A stretch of 27,769 nucleotides of DNA from Bifidobacterium imperatoris (GCF_002860405.1 NZ_NMWV01000038.1:1-27769); one strand, 5' to 3'. Counted from the first letter of the stretch, positions 17,826-27,065 are shown. Numbers and translations are program-made. Notes: generated by a model from the letters alone, not told the origin.

Positions 17826-17840
17826 TTGGTAACGATTTCG
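17826..17840. promoter_or_regulatory. LacI-type operator candidate 2
   Basis: TTGGTAACGATTTCG shares TTGGnAACGAT with the site at 17704 but its right half is degenerate (three of seven pairs). It lies 62 bases before the alpha-galactosidase start, a usual operator position. Confidence 0.25.
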
Positions 17841-17901
17841 TGCGACTGGAGTTGCAATGACCGTGACACACGAATCTTCAAACAGTGAGAAGAGGTGAAT
17901 C

Positions 17902-20031
17902 ATGAGCAGTGTCTCTATTGGTAATGGGCGTATCGAATACAAGTTCTTCTATAGCAAGGATGTTCCGCTATCTGCGGAAGCGGTTGCGCTAGAGGGGCGC
18001 CAGAATGAATCCGCTAGGATGGCGTTATTCCCTCATCGCATCCCTGTGGTGGAGATTATGGCTGCAGGCAGGGGAGAGGGTCACTGGATTACCAGCACTC
18101 GTCTTGTACAGACGTCCTTAGGCGCATCATTAAGGGTCTCCTCTGTGGAGAGCCGTGAAGATAAAGATGCATCGTACTGCAACATCCATATGAACAGTGA
18201 GCAATATGGTCTGCAGGCGGTGCTTCATTTTACGTTGTTCCATAACGCCAATGCCTTGCGTGCGAGTGTTGATATCACCAATACGTGGAACGATTCGTTG
18301 GTGCTTGAATCCGTGACGTCATTTAGCGCATCGTTCGGCACGACTCTCGGCAATGGGAAAACGGATTTCAGCTCCTGGGCCTCGTATGAGTGCACCAATG
18401 AATGCATTGGCGAAGGTCGTTGGGCCAAGACGCCGGTCAGGCGGTTATGCCCCGCCTTGCATCCGGAACTCTCCCAGAGAGACCCTCAGGGTTGTCACGC
18501 TGTGTTCTCGGAAGGCACATTCTCCACGGGCACGTCATCGCCTGTTGGTGTGCTGGAATCCGAACGTCTCAATATGGCTTGGGTGTTCCAAATCGAGAAC
18601 AATGGCGGATGGCGTTGGGAATTCGGCGAAGATCGAGCGGATGGCTATTTCGCTCTGTCTGGCCCCACTTGGCGTAATAATACGTGGTCTCGCACTCTTG
18701 GCAAAGACGAAACGTTCAGCACTGTTCCGGTGTCGATATGTTTCGGCGCTGACTTCCATGAAGCAATGGCTGGCCTCACTCGTTATCGCCGGGCAGTGCG
18801 CAGCCAAATGGGCCGCTCCTCGTTCCCAATGATCATTTTCAATGATTACATGAACACCATCAATGGCGATCCGACCACTGAAAAACTGCTGCCGCTCATT
18901 AACCAGGCAGCCGATCTCGGCGTCGAAGTCTTCTGTGTGGACTGCGGTTGGTATGACGATTCCGGTGACTGGTGGCCGTCGGTTGGTGAATGGAAGCCAT
19001 CCACTACCAGATTCCCCCACGGATTGAGGGAGGTAATCGATCGAATCAAAGACAAAGGCATGATTGCTGGCCTCTGGTTGGAGCCTGAATCCGTAGGCAT
19101 TGAGAGTCCTGTGGCCTCTCAGCTACCGGATGAAGCGTTCTTCCTGCATGATGGCAAGAGAATGGTGGAACAGAAGCGGCTCATGCTCGATTACCGCAAT
19201 CCAATGGTTATCGACCGCATGAATAGCATCGTGGATGGTCTGATTGATGAATATGGTGTCGGATACTTCAAGTTCGACTTCAATATTCGCCCTGGTTCCG
19301 GAACCACTCATGCGGCAGATAGCTCCGGAGATGGCCTGCTGGAACACGGGCGTGCCTATCTGCGCTGGATTGACTCGTTATATGCAAAGCATCCTGGACT
19401 CATTATCGAGAACTGTTCCGCAGGCGGTGGCCGAACAGATTTCGCACAGGCTTCCCATTTCCAGCTGCTCTCGACGTCGGACCAGCAGGATTACCGCCTC
19501 TACCCGGTGATTTCCACTGCCGCACCCATGACCATGCTGCCGGAGCAAGCAGGGAATTGGGCGTATCCGGAACGTGATATGAATGCCGAGCAATTCGCCT
19601 TCGCGTTGTGCAACACCATGATTGGCCACTACTTCCTCTCCGGATACGTGAACACGTTCAGTGAGTGGCAGAACAACATGGTCCGCGAGTCAATCGAAGC
19701 GTACAACAAGGAGGTTGCGCCGCATATTGTGCAATCCGAACCATTTTGGCCGCTGGGCATGCCCGCTTGGGATTCACAAAAAGTGTCGTTCGGCCTGAAA
19801 GACGGGAATTCGGTAATTGTGGCTGTTTGGGGGCGCAATGCCGCTGAGAAGACCACGGTACTTCCGATTCCCGGCGCTGCTGGGCACGACGCCAGCATCG
19901 ATGTATTGTTCCCCCGTTCACTGGAAGTCAACTCATGGGCTCCTCATTGGAACCGTGAGCTTGGCGCCCTAACCGTGGACGTCCCTGAACGTGAATTCCG
20001 CGCCCGGATATTCTCGCTCTCACTCAAATAA
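17902..20031 (+). CDS. GH36 alpha-galactosidase
   Basis: 709-residue glycoside hydrolase of family 36 that should remove terminal alpha-galactose from imported oligosaccharides (raffinose/melibiose type). No signal peptide, so cytoplasmic. An N-terminal beta-sandwich region (to about 300) precedes a TIM barrel with VFCVDCGWYDDSGDWWP, GLWLEPESVG and the nucleophile Asp459 in YFKFDFN. ENCSAGGGRTD and the acid/base Asp527 in STSDQQDYR follow; the 68-residue distance between the two aspartates fits the family. A C-terminal beta domain ends the protein. ATG 17902 is supported by AGAGGTGA at 17891-17898. First gene of the sugar operon, 83 bases before the binding-protein gene. Related activities such as alpha-N-acetylgalactosaminidase cannot be excluded. 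Confidence 0.9.
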   Translation: MSSVSIGNGRIEYKFFYSKDVPLSAEAVALEGRQNESARMALFPHRIPVVEIMAAGRGEGHWITSTRLVQTSLGASLRVSSVESREDKDASYCNIHMNSEQYGLQAVLHFTLFHNANALRASVDITNTWNDSLVLESVTSFSASFGTTLGNGKTDFSSWASYECTNECIGEGRWAKTPVRRLCPALHPELSQRDPQGCHAVFSEGTFSTGTSSPVGVLESERLNMAWVFQIENNGGWRWEFGEDRADGYFALSGPTWRNNTWSRTLGKDETFSTVPVSICFGADFHEAMAGLTRYRRAVRSQMGRSSFPMIIFNDYMNTINGDPTTEKLLPLINQAADLGVEVFCVDCGWYDDSGDWWPSVGEWKPSTTRFPHGLREVIDRIKDKGMIAGLWLEPESVGIESPVASQLPDEAFFLHDGKRMVEQKRLMLDYRNPMVIDRMNSIVDGLIDEYGVGYFKFDFNIRPGSGTTHAADSSGDGLLEHGRAYLRWIDSLYAKHPGLIIENCSAGGGRTDFAQASHFQLLSTSDQQDYRLYPVISTAAPMTMLPEQAGNWAYPERDMNAEQFAFALCNTMIGHYFLSGYVNTFSEWQNNMVRESIEAYNKEVAPHIVQSEPFWPLGMPAWDSQKVSFGLKDGNSVIVAVWGRNAAEKTTVLPIPGAAGHDASIDVLFPRSLEVNSWAPHWNRELGALTVDVPEREFRARIFSLSLK

Positions 20032-20114
20032 ATAAGTCATTGCACCAATAAATCCAGATAACTCAATACACCCTGATGCGGTATTGCGCCGCACAAATAG
20101 AAAGGAAACCAACG

Positions 20115-21476
20115 ATGATTTCTGGAAAATGGGTAGGAAAGGGACGTGTCGCGTGTGCGGCATTGATTGCTTGCGCCACACTGCTTGCAGGAGGTTGCTC
20201 TAACCCCACGGCAACACAGTCCAATGAAGACACATCAGCCGCGGGGTATTGGCCGGATCAGAGCACTGACCTGTCAGGTGTGAACCTCACCATGTGGGTG
20301 TCTCCAAATTCCAAGAACCTGTTTGAAGACGTTGTCGCCTCGTTCAACAAAAAGACAGGTGCAAACCTCAAAATCAGCGTTGTCGCTGATGTGTATGTGA
20401 ATAACGCCCAAACCAAGATTGCCACCGGCGACGTTCCAGACCTTGGTGTCTGGCAGCCGACTTCTTCAATGCTTTCCGGCCTGGTGGCCCAAGGAAAGGT
20501 GCAGAAGCTGGATAATGCTCCGTTCATCAAGAACTACAAGGAGGGTTACGCGGACGCGGCCGGTATGTATAAGGGGGCTCGCTACTCTCTTCTATTCACC
20601 GCACCTTCCGTGCTGGGTGTGTACTACAACAAGGAAGTATTTGAAAAAGCAGGCATCAAAGAAATGCCGCAGAACTGGGATGAGCTCCTTGAAACAGCAC
20701 AAACCATCAAGAACAATCTTCCGGAAGGAACGAACTCTCCGTTCTATGACATGGGCGGCGCTCAATGGGGAACGCAATGGGCGGTGCAGGTGCAGCTCGC
20801 TGAAGCCGCTCGTGACGGCTTATGGGATCGTGTGAATACCGGCAAGGAGAAGTTCACTGATTCCACAATCATGGGCGCCATCACGGAATACCAGAGCATG
20901 ATTAATGATCTTCACCTGTTCAACGAAGATATTGGTTCTGCTACAGATGTGACCGAGGAACAGGCGCTGCTGAACGGTGAGACAGCCATGATTTTCGGTA
21001 ACTTGAGCCTGTTCCTCGGCGTCTCTGCAATGGCCAATAACGATAAAGCTACCTTGGATAAGAAGATTGGCTTCTTCCCAATCTCCAAGGAAGGCACTAT
21101 CGCCACTGTGGTGCCGGAGGAAACCAATGGTCTCGTGGCCTTTAAGACCGGTGACTCCAAGCGAGAAGCCGCATCGCGTCAGTTCCTGACATATCTGATG
21201 GGCGATGCCTACCAGGACTTCATCAACAGCCAGAACACTACGTCGATTCTGACCACGGCGCAGACCCCGGACACTGTTCCACAGGCACTGATTGATGCCA
21301 ACGATTCCATCAAGAACAGTGTTGGCTCAATGCAGTCGCTGGCCATTGCCAATCCCGACTTCTATGTGAATCTCGCCAGCATGGTGAACGGCACGATGAC
21401 CGCTCAGCAGGCCGCTCAGACCACACAGGATCAGTTCGATGAAATCGCCAAAGCTCAGGGCGCAGAAGGCTTTTAA
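20115..21476 (+). CDS. lipoprotein sugar-binding protein of an ABC importer
   Basis: 453-residue extracellular solute-binding protein (family 1, MalE-like). N-terminal signal with a basic start, hydrophobic core and lipobox ending in AGGC, so Cys28 is lipidated and anchors it to the outer membrane face. The mature protein shows LTMWVSPNSKNLFEDVVASF near the start of the first lobe, DVPDLGVW, and GVYYNKEVFEKAGI, all usual for this family. ATG 20115 is chosen over an upstream ATG at 20076 because AAAGGAA at 20101-20107 is well spaced and the signal peptide then begins correctly. Predicted ligand: alpha-galactosides, from the adjacent GH36 enzyme. Confidence 0.92.
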   Translation: MISGKWVGKGRVACAALIACATLLAGGCSNPTATQSNEDTSAAGYWPDQSTDLSGVNLTMWVSPNSKNLFEDVVASFNKKTGANLKISVVADVYVNNAQTKIATGDVPDLGVWQPTSSMLSGLVAQGKVQKLDNAPFIKNYKEGYADAAGMYKGARYSLLFTAPSVLGVYYNKEVFEKAGIKEMPQNWDELLETAQTIKNNLPEGTNSPFYDMGGAQWGTQWAVQVQLAEAARDGLWDRVNTGKEKFTDSTIMGAITEYQSMINDLHLFNEDIGSATDVTEEQALLNGETAMIFGNLSLFLGVSAMANNDKATLDKKIGFFPISKEGTIATVVPEETNGLVAFKTGDSKREAASRQFLTYLMGDAYQDFINSQNTTSILTTAQTPDTVPQALIDANDSIKNSVGSMQSLAIANPDFYVNLASMVNGTMTAQQAAQTTQDQFDEIAKAQGAEGF

Positions 21477-21497
21477 GCCTTTGGCGAGTTGACGGGC

Positions 21498-21541
21498 AGT
21501 ATGGCGGTCGTTTCTCTTGTCGTAGCAATGGCCGCCGTACT
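21498..21541 (+). promoter_or_regulatory. intercistronic hairpin between binding protein and permease
   Basis: AGTATGGCGG (21498-21507) pairs with CCGCCGTACT (21532-21541), ten pairs with one G-U, loop of 24 bases and no T-run. Such hairpins after binding-protein genes often protect the upstream mRNA, giving more binding protein than permease. Confidence 0.4.
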
Positions 21542-21570
21542 TCTCCCCGTACCATAAGAAAGGAGTGTTG

Positions 21571-22509
21571 ATGTCAACACATAGCGCATCGAGCGTGAAG
21601 CAATCTTCTACGGGAGTTGCCCGGCATAATTACATTCGGTTGCTCAGCCAGAACTATCCGGTTCGATTCCTCGTGCCTGCAGGTTTCATACTGCTGGTGT
21701 TCTTCTTTATCCCTACAATCCTGAATTTCGTTCTCGCGTTCACCAACTGGAGTGCATACAATCCGAATATCTCATTCAACGGATTCGATAACTTCATATC
21801 GCTGTTCAAGAACGGCATGCTACTCAGGGATTTGCGAACCACTCTGATCTTCGCTGTATGCGTGGCGTTCTTCCAGAATGTGTTCGGCCTGTTCCTAGCG
21901 GTCTTCTTGGAAGAAGACACCTTCGCTAACCGTTTGGCGCGAGTACTATTCTTCATTCCCGTGCTGATGTCGGCGCTCGCAGTCGGCTACGTGTGGCAGG
22001 CGATTCTGCAGCCTAATGGCGCTCTGAACCAGCTGCTTGGCGGTCTGTTGGGGCACACGGTGAAAACGGCCTGGCTAGGCAGTACTACATGGACCATCGT
22101 GCTCGTCTCGGCAATCCAGGGGTGGAAATGGGCTGGTCTGGCGATGATCATCTACCTCGCCGGATTAAAGACCATCGACTCCGAAGTGCTGGAAGCCGCA
22201 GCAATCGATGGCGCGAATGGTTTTCAGATGTTCTGGAAAATCAAGTTCCCTCTTCTGGCCCCAGCTGTGACATTCAACGTGGCCACCTCGCTACTCGGTT
22301 CCATGAACGGCTTCGATACCATTCAGGCCATGACTAACGGAGGTCCTGGAGGATCAACCGAAATCTTCAACCTGTACGTGTGGCGTACGTTCGGTCAAGG
22401 AACTTATGCACAATCCACAACAATGAGTCTCATTCTCTTCCTTGTAGTGATGATCATGGCCGTTCCTGTAATTACATACCTGCGTAAGCGTGAGGAGAAG
22501 ATACTATGA
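21571..22509 (+). CDS. ABC sugar importer permease, MalF type
   Basis: 312-residue inner-membrane permease with about six spans (first near FLVPAGFILLVFFFIPTIL). The EAA loop that docks the ATPase is clear: EAAAIDGANGFQMFWKIKFP beginning at Glu208. The ATG at 21571 follows AAAGGAG (21559-21565) with five-base spacing; in-frame GTG/TTG codons just before it overlap that RBS. It overlaps the next permease by four bases (ATGA), showing coupled translation. No ATPase gene lies in the operon. Confidence 0.92.
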   Translation: MSTHSASSVKQSSTGVARHNYIRLLSQNYPVRFLVPAGFILLVFFFIPTILNFVLAFTNWSAYNPNISFNGFDNFISLFKNGMLLRDLRTTLIFAVCVAFFQNVFGLFLAVFLEEDTFANRLARVLFFIPVLMSALAVGYVWQAILQPNGALNQLLGGLLGHTVKTAWLGSTTWTIVLVSAIQGWKWAGLAMIIYLAGLKTIDSEVLEAAAIDGANGFQMFWKIKFPLLAPAVTFNVATSLLGSMNGFDTIQAMTNGGPGGSTEIFNLYVWRTFGQGTYAQSTTMSLILFLVVMIMAVPVITYLRKREEKIL

Positions 22510-23390
22510 CAATGGCCACATTCCAAGCGGAACCGCAGAAGTCGGACCAGCCGGTATACAAAAGCAAATGGTCGACTGGCCGTAAGATTCGGCACATCGT
22601 GTTCCTGGTTCTACTGGTATTTATTTCTCTGGGGTTGCCGTTCTATCTGCTATTCATCACGGCGAGCAAGGATCAAGCAGAGGCATTGCAGCTCTCGCTT
22701 CGTTTGCCCACGGAATGGCACCTTATCGACAACTTCAAAACGGTGCTTACGGAAGGCAAGATGATTACGGCCTTCTTCGGTAGTGTGGCCGTCACGGTGC
22801 CGGCCGTAGCCTTGGCGTTGATTTTCGGCTCTATGGCATCATGGATTCTTGCTCGACGCGCTACTAAACCGATGGCCATCATTTATGCACTGTGCATCTC
22901 TGGCCTGATTCTTCCTCCCGCAGTGGTATCCGTCATGATGTTGCTGAAAACCATCGGATTGGCAGGTACCGCAATCGGCATGATCTGCGTATACATGGGC
23001 ATATATCTCTCCACGGTAATTTTCTTCGTGACTGGATTCATCAGGACGATTCCGATATCCCTAGAGGAATCAGCCCGAATTGATGGGGCCTCACCGGCGA
23101 GAATATTCTTCACCATTGTGCTGCCGTTGCTGGGGCCGACTCTGGGAGCTGCGACGATTCTGCTGATCCTGTACATATGGAATGACGTGTTCTATGCACT
23201 GTTCATTCTTTCCGGCAAATTCGATACATTGCCGCTGAACTTGTACAACGTGGCAAGCGCCGGCTTACACCTCAACAATTGGCATCTCATTTTTGCGTAC
23301 ATCATCCTGATGAGTCTGCCATTGCTAGTTGTGTTCGCTGTGGCTCAGAAGAAGATTATCTCTGGCATTACCGGAGGCGCAGTGAAGTAA
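22506..23390 (+). CDS. ABC sugar importer permease, MalG type
   Basis: 294-residue second permease, about six membrane spans (first near VFLVLLVFISLGLPFYLLF). EAA loop as EESARIDGASPARIFF starting at Glu187 and followed by LPLLGP. It overlaps the MalF-type gene by four bases. A strong terminator starts nine bases after its stop, so the transport operon ends here and lacI is transcribed separately or by read-through. Confidence 0.92.
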   Translation: MTMATFQAEPQKSDQPVYKSKWSTGRKIRHIVFLVLLVFISLGLPFYLLFITASKDQAEALQLSLRLPTEWHLIDNFKTVLTEGKMITAFFGSVAVTVPAVALALIFGSMASWILARRATKPMAIIYALCISGLILPPAVVSVMMLLKTIGLAGTAIGMICVYMGIYLSTVIFFVTGFIRTIPISLEESARIDGASPARIFFTIVLPLLGPTLGAATILLILYIWNDVFYALFILSGKFDTLPLNLYNVASAGLHLNNWHLIFAYIILMSLPLLVVFAVAQKKIISGITGGAVK

Positions 23391-23398
23391 TCAGGCTT

Positions 23399-23459
23399 AT
23401 CCGTTGCTGGTGTGAGGTCTAATTCCCGCCTTTACACCGGCAACGGATTGTCTTATTTT
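23399..23459 (+). terminator. rho-independent terminator of the sugar operon
   Basis: A 15-pair stem, 23399-23413 with 23434-23448 (ATCCGTTGCTGGTGT / ACACCGGCAACGGAT, one G-U), a 20-base loop and TGTCTTATTTT after it. Confidence 0.8.
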
Positions 23460-23470
23460 GCTAATCTATT

Positions 23471-23505
23471 GAATAGTGAGCGGACTCAGCGCCGAGTCCC
23501 TATTC
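23471..23505 (+). repeat. interrupted palindrome upstream of the LacI-family gene
   Basis: GGACTC (23482-23487) with GAGTCC (23494-23499), flanked by GAATAG (23471-23476) and CTATTC (23500-23505), gives a 12-pair stem with a five-base TGAGC bulge and six-base loop. It lies 41 bases before the lacI start and could be an autoregulatory operator or a leader hairpin. Confidence 0.4.
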
Positions 23506-23546
23506 GAGACTTGAATACTGTGTAATGCGGTGAAAGGATGGCCAAG

Positions 23547-24614
23547 ATGCGAGCTTCTGGCAAGAAAAGCGTGTCCATCAAAGATGTTGCCAAGCTGGCA
23601 GGTGTGTCAGTGTCATCTGTATCCCGATATCTCAATGGCGGCAGCAATGTTAGTCCGGTAAGCCAAAAGAAAATTGCACAGGCCATTGAAACGTTGAATT
23701 ATAGGCCTAGCGCTTTGGCTCGAGCTCTGGTGAGGGAAATCAACCCGGCCATCGCAGTGGTGACGATTAACTCATCTCAACTCGGACCAACTCAGATGCT
23801 TGGCGGCATAGAATCTCGAGCCCGGGAACGAGGAGCCTCCATCACCATTTCCGTTCCTGAAACTGATCGCCGTGAAGATATTCTCAACTCTCTGCACATG
23901 GCTGCGGATCAGAATCCTTTGGGAATCATCTTTATGTATCCGGACATGGTCGATGAAAACATCAGCGACTTTTTCCCACTCGAAGGACCTTATGTGATGG
24001 TAACGGGCCAGCAGACTATGGGGGCGCATGAGGTATCCCTATGCGATCAGGAAGGCGGCGAGATTATCACTCGTTATCTTCTTTCACTGGGGCATAAAAC
24101 GGTCTACCATGTAGCGGTTCCGGTTCGATTGGAATACAACAGGCGTCTTCAAGGATGGCGGAAAGCTCTGGAAAATACCGGTTCGTATATTCCCGATCCG
24201 ATTATTTGTGGATGGGACCCGGAAGATGCGCGCGAAATCGGCCGTCGCCTTGCTCTGAACGATGACGTAACAGCTGTTTTCGCTGGCAATGACGAATTAG
24301 CCATTGGCCTTATCTCAGGCTTGCGGGATATGGGCAAGCGCGTCCCCGATGATGTCAGTGTGGCTGGTTTTGACGACCATCCGCTTTCCGGTTTTTGGGA
24401 TCCAGGCCTCACCACCATTCACCAGGAATTCATACGCGCTGGCCGAGAAAGCGTTGATTTGCTGCTGCGACAGATTCCTCAGTATCAAGAGGACGTCAAT
24501 AGTGTTGTTGCCGGCGAAAGCGGCGAGGAAACCGGGGTTTCTAAGAAGAGTTTGGATATTCACGGTAAGCTGGTTATCAGAAATTCAACGGGAGCGCCGC
24601 ATAAAGAGAAATAA
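23547..24614 (+). CDS. LacI-family transcriptional regulator
   Basis: 355-residue repressor. N-terminal helix-turn-helix and hinge: SIKDVAKLAGVSVSSVSRYL at residues 10-29. The C-terminal periplasmic-binding-like effector domain has YVMVTGQQ, FAGNDELAIGLISGL and VPDDVSVAGFDDHPLSG. ATG 23547 has GAAAGGA eight bases upstream; the in-frame ATG 23538 would be right on top of that RBS. Located behind the alpha-galactoside operon and very likely its local regulator, sensing the sugar or a product, with candidate sites at 17704 and 17826. Its effector is unknown. Confidence 0.9.
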   Translation: MRASGKKSVSIKDVAKLAGVSVSSVSRYLNGGSNVSPVSQKKIAQAIETLNYRPSALARALVREINPAIAVVTINSSQLGPTQMLGGIESRARERGASITISVPETDRREDILNSLHMAADQNPLGIIFMYPDMVDENISDFFPLEGPYVMVTGQQTMGAHEVSLCDQEGGEIITRYLLSLGHKTVYHVAVPVRLEYNRRLQGWRKALENTGSYIPDPIICGWDPEDAREIGRRLALNDDVTAVFAGNDELAIGLISGLRDMGKRVPDDVSVAGFDDHPLSGFWDPGLTTIHQEFIRAGRESVDLLLRQIPQYQEDVNSVVAGESGEETGVSKKSLDIHGKLVIRNSTGAPHKEK

Positions 24615-24697
24615 AAACGTTCCTGTTGAGAATAGATAATGTATGAATCGTGGCTTTGTTCAGTTTTGATTTAACCACGGTCAAATTGCTGCCGCAC

Positions 24698-25729
24698 TTA
24701 CTTCATATTCTTGATTTTGGCGTCATAGATGTGCTTTTCGAGCAGTCGGATTTGGCGGGTTACAGCACAGTGCAGACGCTGCGGGAGAGGCAGTTTGCGG
24801 AGCAGCTCATGGAATTCGGCGGCGTCCTGCTTGCGCTGTTGCTGGCTGGCGGCGTCATTGAAGTCAGGAGCGGTGGTTTCCTCCTGGAAGGAGCCGACGA
24901 GCGTGTAGTAACTGCGACCTGGACGCACACCCTGTTTCAGGCACAGGCGGAAATTGGCGGCACCGGCTGTGAAGTTGTCGTGGTAGAAGCTGAAGCTGCG
25001 CTCCTTATGCGTCACCGAACCGGCGGACTGCAGCCAGTTGTAGAGGTTCACGTCGAGGTCGGCCACCTTGCCCATACGCGTGTACAGTTCGCCGGCCACC
25101 ATCACATCCTGCGCATACATACCTTCAGGGAAGCGGACGCCATCCCACAGTTCGCGCTTATACAGGCGGCACCAGTTGGCCTCGTTGAAGTAGCGAGCCT
25201 CGGTGTTGCGGCCGAGCTTATCGCCAATCAGACGCAGGCTCTTGCAGAATACGGTTTGGTAGGCAGCGAGCGGGTGCTCGAACACGGTGATCTTGCCGGG
25301 CGCTTCGGCACCGGTTGCGGCCTCTGCGGCCACGGTTTCCAGCTGGGAGACGCCAAACTGACGCCAGCGGGCTTTGCTCATATCCGCTCCGGTGCTTACC
25401 AGCGCGTGCAGCAGGTATTCGATGTTGCGGCGGTCGAGAATATCATCGTTGTCCGAGAACGCGATATATTCGCCATGTGCCGCGTCCAAACCGGCGTTCT
25501 GAGCTTTCGAAATGCCGCCATTCGTCTGATGGATTACCTTCACGCGCGAATCCTTCTCGGCGTACGCGTCGCAAATGGTAGGGCTGGAGTCCTTGGCGCC
25601 ATCATCTACCAGAATCACTTCCAGATTCGTATACGACTGCCCCAGAATCGAGTCCACGCAGTAATGCAGGTAATCCTCGGCGTCATACACCGGCACAATA
25701 ATGGAGACGAGCGGTTGGGGCTGTGGCAT
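24698..25729 (-). CDS. GT2 family glycosyltransferase
   Basis: 343-residue cytoplasmic GT-A enzyme. VSIIVPVYDAEDYL at residues 8-21, VILVDDGAKDSS at 38-49, and the metal-binding SDNDD at 92-96. Residues 200-343 form a helical C-terminal part ending in a basic tail (RQIRLLEKHIYDAKIK). Transcribed away from glf, with start codons 150 bases apart, so the two probably share a control region. The pairing makes a galactose or galactofuranose-related transfer possible, but it lacks the recognisable pattern of known galactofuranosyltransferases. GAGG about ten bases before ATG may be the RBS. Confidence 0.85.
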   Translation of the reverse strand: MPQPQPLVSIIVPVYDAEDYLHYCVDSILGQSYTNLEVILVDDGAKDSSPTICDAYAEKDSRVKVIHQTNGGISKAQNAGLDAAHGEYIAFSDNDDILDRRNIEYLLHALVSTGADMSKARWRQFGVSQLETVAAEAATGAEAPGKITVFEHPLAAYQTVFCKSLRLIGDKLGRNTEARYFNEANWCRLYKRELWDGVRFPEGMYAQDVMVAGELYTRMGKVADLDVNLYNWLQSAGSVTHKERSFSFYHDNFTAGAANFRLCLKQGVRPGRSYYTLVGSFQEETTAPDFNDAASQQQRKQDAAEFHELLRKLPLPQRLHCAVTRQIRLLEKHIYDAKIKNMK

Positions 25730-25820
25730 TTTCTAGAGGCCTCTTCTTTCGTTTATGTGGACATTCTCAGTATGGCATCACTGCGGCAGATAAGCGAGTA
25801 GCATTGATACGACTTAGGTG

Positions 25821-25849
25821 TTGTGAGCGCTTGGATAAGCATTCATTAT
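25821..25849 (+). promoter_or_regulatory. possible glf promoter
   Basis: TTGTGA (25821-25826) and CATTAT (25844-25849), 17 bases apart, would start transcription near 25856, about 23 bases before the glf ATG. Hexamer matches are moderate. Confidence 0.3.
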
Positions 25850-25878
25850 GGAAACGTTGCATTCAAAGGAATGAGAAT

Positions 25879-27054
25879 ATGACCGAATTCGAGTATCCCG
25901 ACCTGGTAATCGTCGGCGCTGGCCTGTTTGGTCTGACTGTGGCGCAGCAGGCGGTGGAGCACGCGGGCGTTCGCGTACACATCATCGACGTGCGCGACCA
26001 CATCGGCGGTAACGCATACTCCTACTTCGACCCGGAAACCGGCGCAGAGATTCACCGGTACGGTGCGCACCTGTTCCATACCTCCAACAAGCGCGTGTGG
26101 GAGTATGTGAACCGCTTCACCTCGTTCACCAACTACGTGCACCGCGTGTACGCCACGCATGACGGCGAGGTCTACCCGCTGCCGATCAACCTGGGCACCA
26201 TCAACCAGTTCTTCCACGCGCATTACACGCCGGCCGAGGCGCAGAAGCTGATTGCCGAGCAGGCTGGCGAGCTCGCCGGCACCGATCCGGAGAACCTGAA
26301 TGACAAGGGCATCCAGCTCATCGGCCGCCCGCTGTACGAGGCATTCATCAAGAACTACACGGGCAAGCAGTGGCAGACCGACCCGGCCGAACTGCCGGCC
26401 TCGATCATCAAGCGCCTGCCGGTCCGTTTTAACTACGACAACCGCTATTTCAAGGACACGTGGGAGGGTCTGCCCACGGATGGCTACACCAAGTGGTTCG
26501 AGCGCATGATCGACGACCCGCGCATCACCGTGGAACTCGGCGTGGACTTCTTCGACGAGTCTCAGCCGTACAACAAGAAGGCCCTGCAGGCTGCGGGTGT
26601 GCCGGTGGTGTACACGGGTCCAATCGACCGCTACTTCGACTACGAGCTCGGCGACCTCAAGTGGCGCACGGTGGACTTCAAGGAGGTTCGTTACGATGAA
26701 GGCGATCACTTCGGTTGCCCGGTGATGAACTTCTCCGACGCCGACGTGCCGTACACCCGCGCCATCGAGTTCAAGAACTTCAACCCGGAGCGCGCGGATC
26801 AGCAGAACCCGAACAAGACCGTGGTGTGGGAGGAGTACAGCCGCTTCGCCGAGCGCGGCGACGAGCCGTACTACCCAATCAACACGGACACGGATAAGAC
26901 CCTGTATGCGCAGTACGAGATCAAAGCTGCCGCCGAGCCGAAGACCGTGTTCGGTGGACGTCTCGGTACGTACAAGTACTACGACATGCACCAAGTGATC
27001 GACACCGCCCTGACCGCCTACGAGGAACAAGTCACCCCGCTGCTGGCGAAGTGA
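25879..27054 (+). CDS. glf: UDP-galactopyranose mutase
   Basis: 391-residue cytoplasmic flavoenzyme that converts UDP-galactopyranose to UDP-galactofuranose, the donor for galactofuranan. FAD-binding motif VIVGAGLFGLTVAQQ at residues 9-23, then HIIDVRDHIGGNAY, the family segment GKQWQTDPAELP, and FNYDNRYFKDTWEGLPTDGY. The frame is open much further upstream (to 25723), but ATG 25879 has AAAGGA at 25865-25870 with eight-base spacing and gives the usual family length. High GC and strong codon bias, like the rml genes. The product fits the known galactofuranose-containing lipoglycan of bifidobacteria and may also feed the surface polysaccharide of this cluster. Confidence 0.95.
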   Translation: MTEFEYPDLVIVGAGLFGLTVAQQAVEHAGVRVHIIDVRDHIGGNAYSYFDPETGAEIHRYGAHLFHTSNKRVWEYVNRFTSFTNYVHRVYATHDGEVYPLPINLGTINQFFHAHYTPAEAQKLIAEQAGELAGTDPENLNDKGIQLIGRPLYEAFIKNYTGKQWQTDPAELPASIIKRLPVRFNYDNRYFKDTWEGLPTDGYTKWFERMIDDPRITVELGVDFFDESQPYNKKALQAAGVPVVYTGPIDRYFDYELGDLKWRTVDFKEVRYDEGDHFGCPVMNFSDADVPYTRAIEFKNFNPERADQQNPNKTVVWEEYSRFAERGDEPYYPINTDTDKTLYAQYEIKAAAEPKTVFGGRLGTYKYYDMHQVIDTALTAYEEQVTPLLAK

Positions 27055-27065
27055 CGCTGTTCGCT

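Noticed and set aside
20077..20093. Short hairpin TGCGG/CCGCA between the alpha-galactosidase and binding-protein genes.
   Set aside because: Five pairs only and no T-run; not enough to claim a terminator or operator.
24650..25801. Plus-strand open frame of 383 codons opposite the GT2 gene.
   Set aside because: The minus strand encodes clear GT2 motifs with the catalytic SDNDD; the plus-strand translation has none and no RBS.
25846..27030. Minus-strand open frame of 394 codons opposite glf.
   Set aside because: Shadow of the codon-biased glf gene, composed mainly of Val/Leu/Arg/His.
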